Below, one piece after another: positions 5,962 to 6,243 of a stretch of 6,243 bases of DNA (its first letter is position 1; the number at the start of each line of letters is the position of its first letter). Origin of the DNA: Solirubrobacterales bacterium (GTDB taxonomy: Bacteria > Actinomycetota > Thermoleophilia > Solirubrobacterales > Solirubrobacteraceae); the NCBI GenBank assembly GCA_003244035.1, contig QHBV01000004.1, positions 18,516 through 24,758 on the forward strand, in the 5' to 3' direction. The translations under genes were made by a program, and so were the position numbers. The notes beneath the pieces were generated by a model. The model saw nothing but the letters and a program-made list of their open reading frames with translations, was not told the DNA's origin and did no database searches.

Positions 5962-6243
5962 TTACTCGAGCCCCGGCGGTCGCGTCGAGGGGGCACGCAT
6001 CCGGCCGGCGAACTCTCGCGTGGTCTCCTCGCGCGTGTACAGGCCGGTCGCTTCGTCGCGGACGACGCGTCCGCGTGAGAGCTCGAGCACCCGGCGGCGT
6101 ACCTTGTCGACCATCGCCTGGTCGTGGGTGGCGACCAGCACGGTCGAGCCGGTGCGATTGATCCGATAGAGCAGGCGCAGGATCTCGATGCTCGTGTCCG
6201 GATCGAGGTTGCCGGTCGGCTCGTCGGCCAGCAGCAGCGGCGG
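5962..6243 (-). CDS. ftsE: Cell division ATP-binding protein FtsE, C-terminal part (start beyond right edge)
   Basis: The last 93 codons of an ABC ATPase run in frame from the right edge to a TAA stop (complement at 5962-5964). Visible motifs are the end of Walker B (LLLADEPTG, residues 3-11 of the fragment, with catalytic Glu), the D-loop (GNLD, 11-14), and the switch histidine in VATHD (37-41), followed by VRRRVLELSRGRVVRDE (48-64). Walker A and the signature motif lie outside the window. DEPTGNLDP-type D-loops are typical of the FtsE/LolD/MacB group, and the immediately following ftsX makes FtsE the clear choice. After the core, a tail of about 25 residues (TREETTREFAGRMRAPSTRP and on) is rich in charged residues and Pro; its role is unknown. 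ATP hydrolysis by this subunit drives conformational signalling through FtsX. Confidence 0.95.
   Translation of the reverse strand, partial: PPLLLADEPTGNLDPDTSIEILRLLYRINRTGSTVLVATHDQAMVDKVRRRVLELSRGRVVRDEATGLYTREETTREFAGRMRAPSTRPPGLE

Noticed and set aside
5599..6078. Plus-strand open frame opposite ftsX and ftsE
   Set aside because: It is antisense to two well-supported genes, and the composition (RRGQRGEGRR and similar) is typical of shadow frames.
1..6243. Mobile elements, CRISPR arrays, tRNA or rRNA genes, toxin-antitoxin or defence systems
   Set aside because: No transposase or integrase motifs, terminal inverted repeats, spaced direct repeats or tRNA cloverleaf signatures were seen. 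The coding content is housekeeping-type.

Overview
The window is GC-rich bacterial DNA. Gene content and order point to an actinobacterium outside the classical Streptomyces/Mycobacterium lineages, most likely class Thermoleophilia (Solirubrobacterales-like). This placement is inferred from the ftsE-ftsX-ctpA-rnr-smpB order, the DUF6458-like small membrane protein and the codon usage; no rRNA is present to confirm it.

Reading the minus strand from the right edge, positions 6243 down to 1445 hold one tight co-directional cluster: ftsE (C-terminal part only), ftsX, a membrane-anchored S41/CtpA processing protease, an RNase R-type exoribonuclease, and smpB. Three of the four junctions are 3-nt gaps or a 4-nt overlap; only ftsX-ctpA is wider, at 63 nt. 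A small two-helix membrane protein (DUF6458-like) follows after a 121-nt gap, still on the minus strand.

The left part holds one plus-strand gene, an M50 site-2-type intramembrane zinc metalloprotease (110-997). It converges on the DUF6458-like gene, and the two are separated by a strong 17-bp hairpin and a 17-bp perfect tandem duplication. At the extreme left edge (1-22, minus strand) the sequence matches the 5' end of tmRNA (ssrA), preceded by a recognisable -10/-35 promoter. The M50 gene therefore sits, in reverse orientation, between smpB and its RNA partner ssrA.

Functionally there are two themes. Cell-wall and division: FtsE/FtsX form an ABC-type complex that in other bacteria activates peptidoglycan hydrolases across the membrane, and CtpA-type proteases process envelope proteins. 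Ribosome rescue: RNase R, SmpB and tmRNA cooperate to release stalled ribosomes and destroy the faulty mRNA. The content is largely conserved housekeeping; I see no mobile element, CRISPR array or defence island. The most noteworthy points are the ssrA start at the edge, the M50 gene inside the smpB-ssrA interval, the reduced RNase R architecture (shortened N-terminus with an RG-rich loop, no lysine-rich tail), and the intergenic hairpin and tandem repeat.
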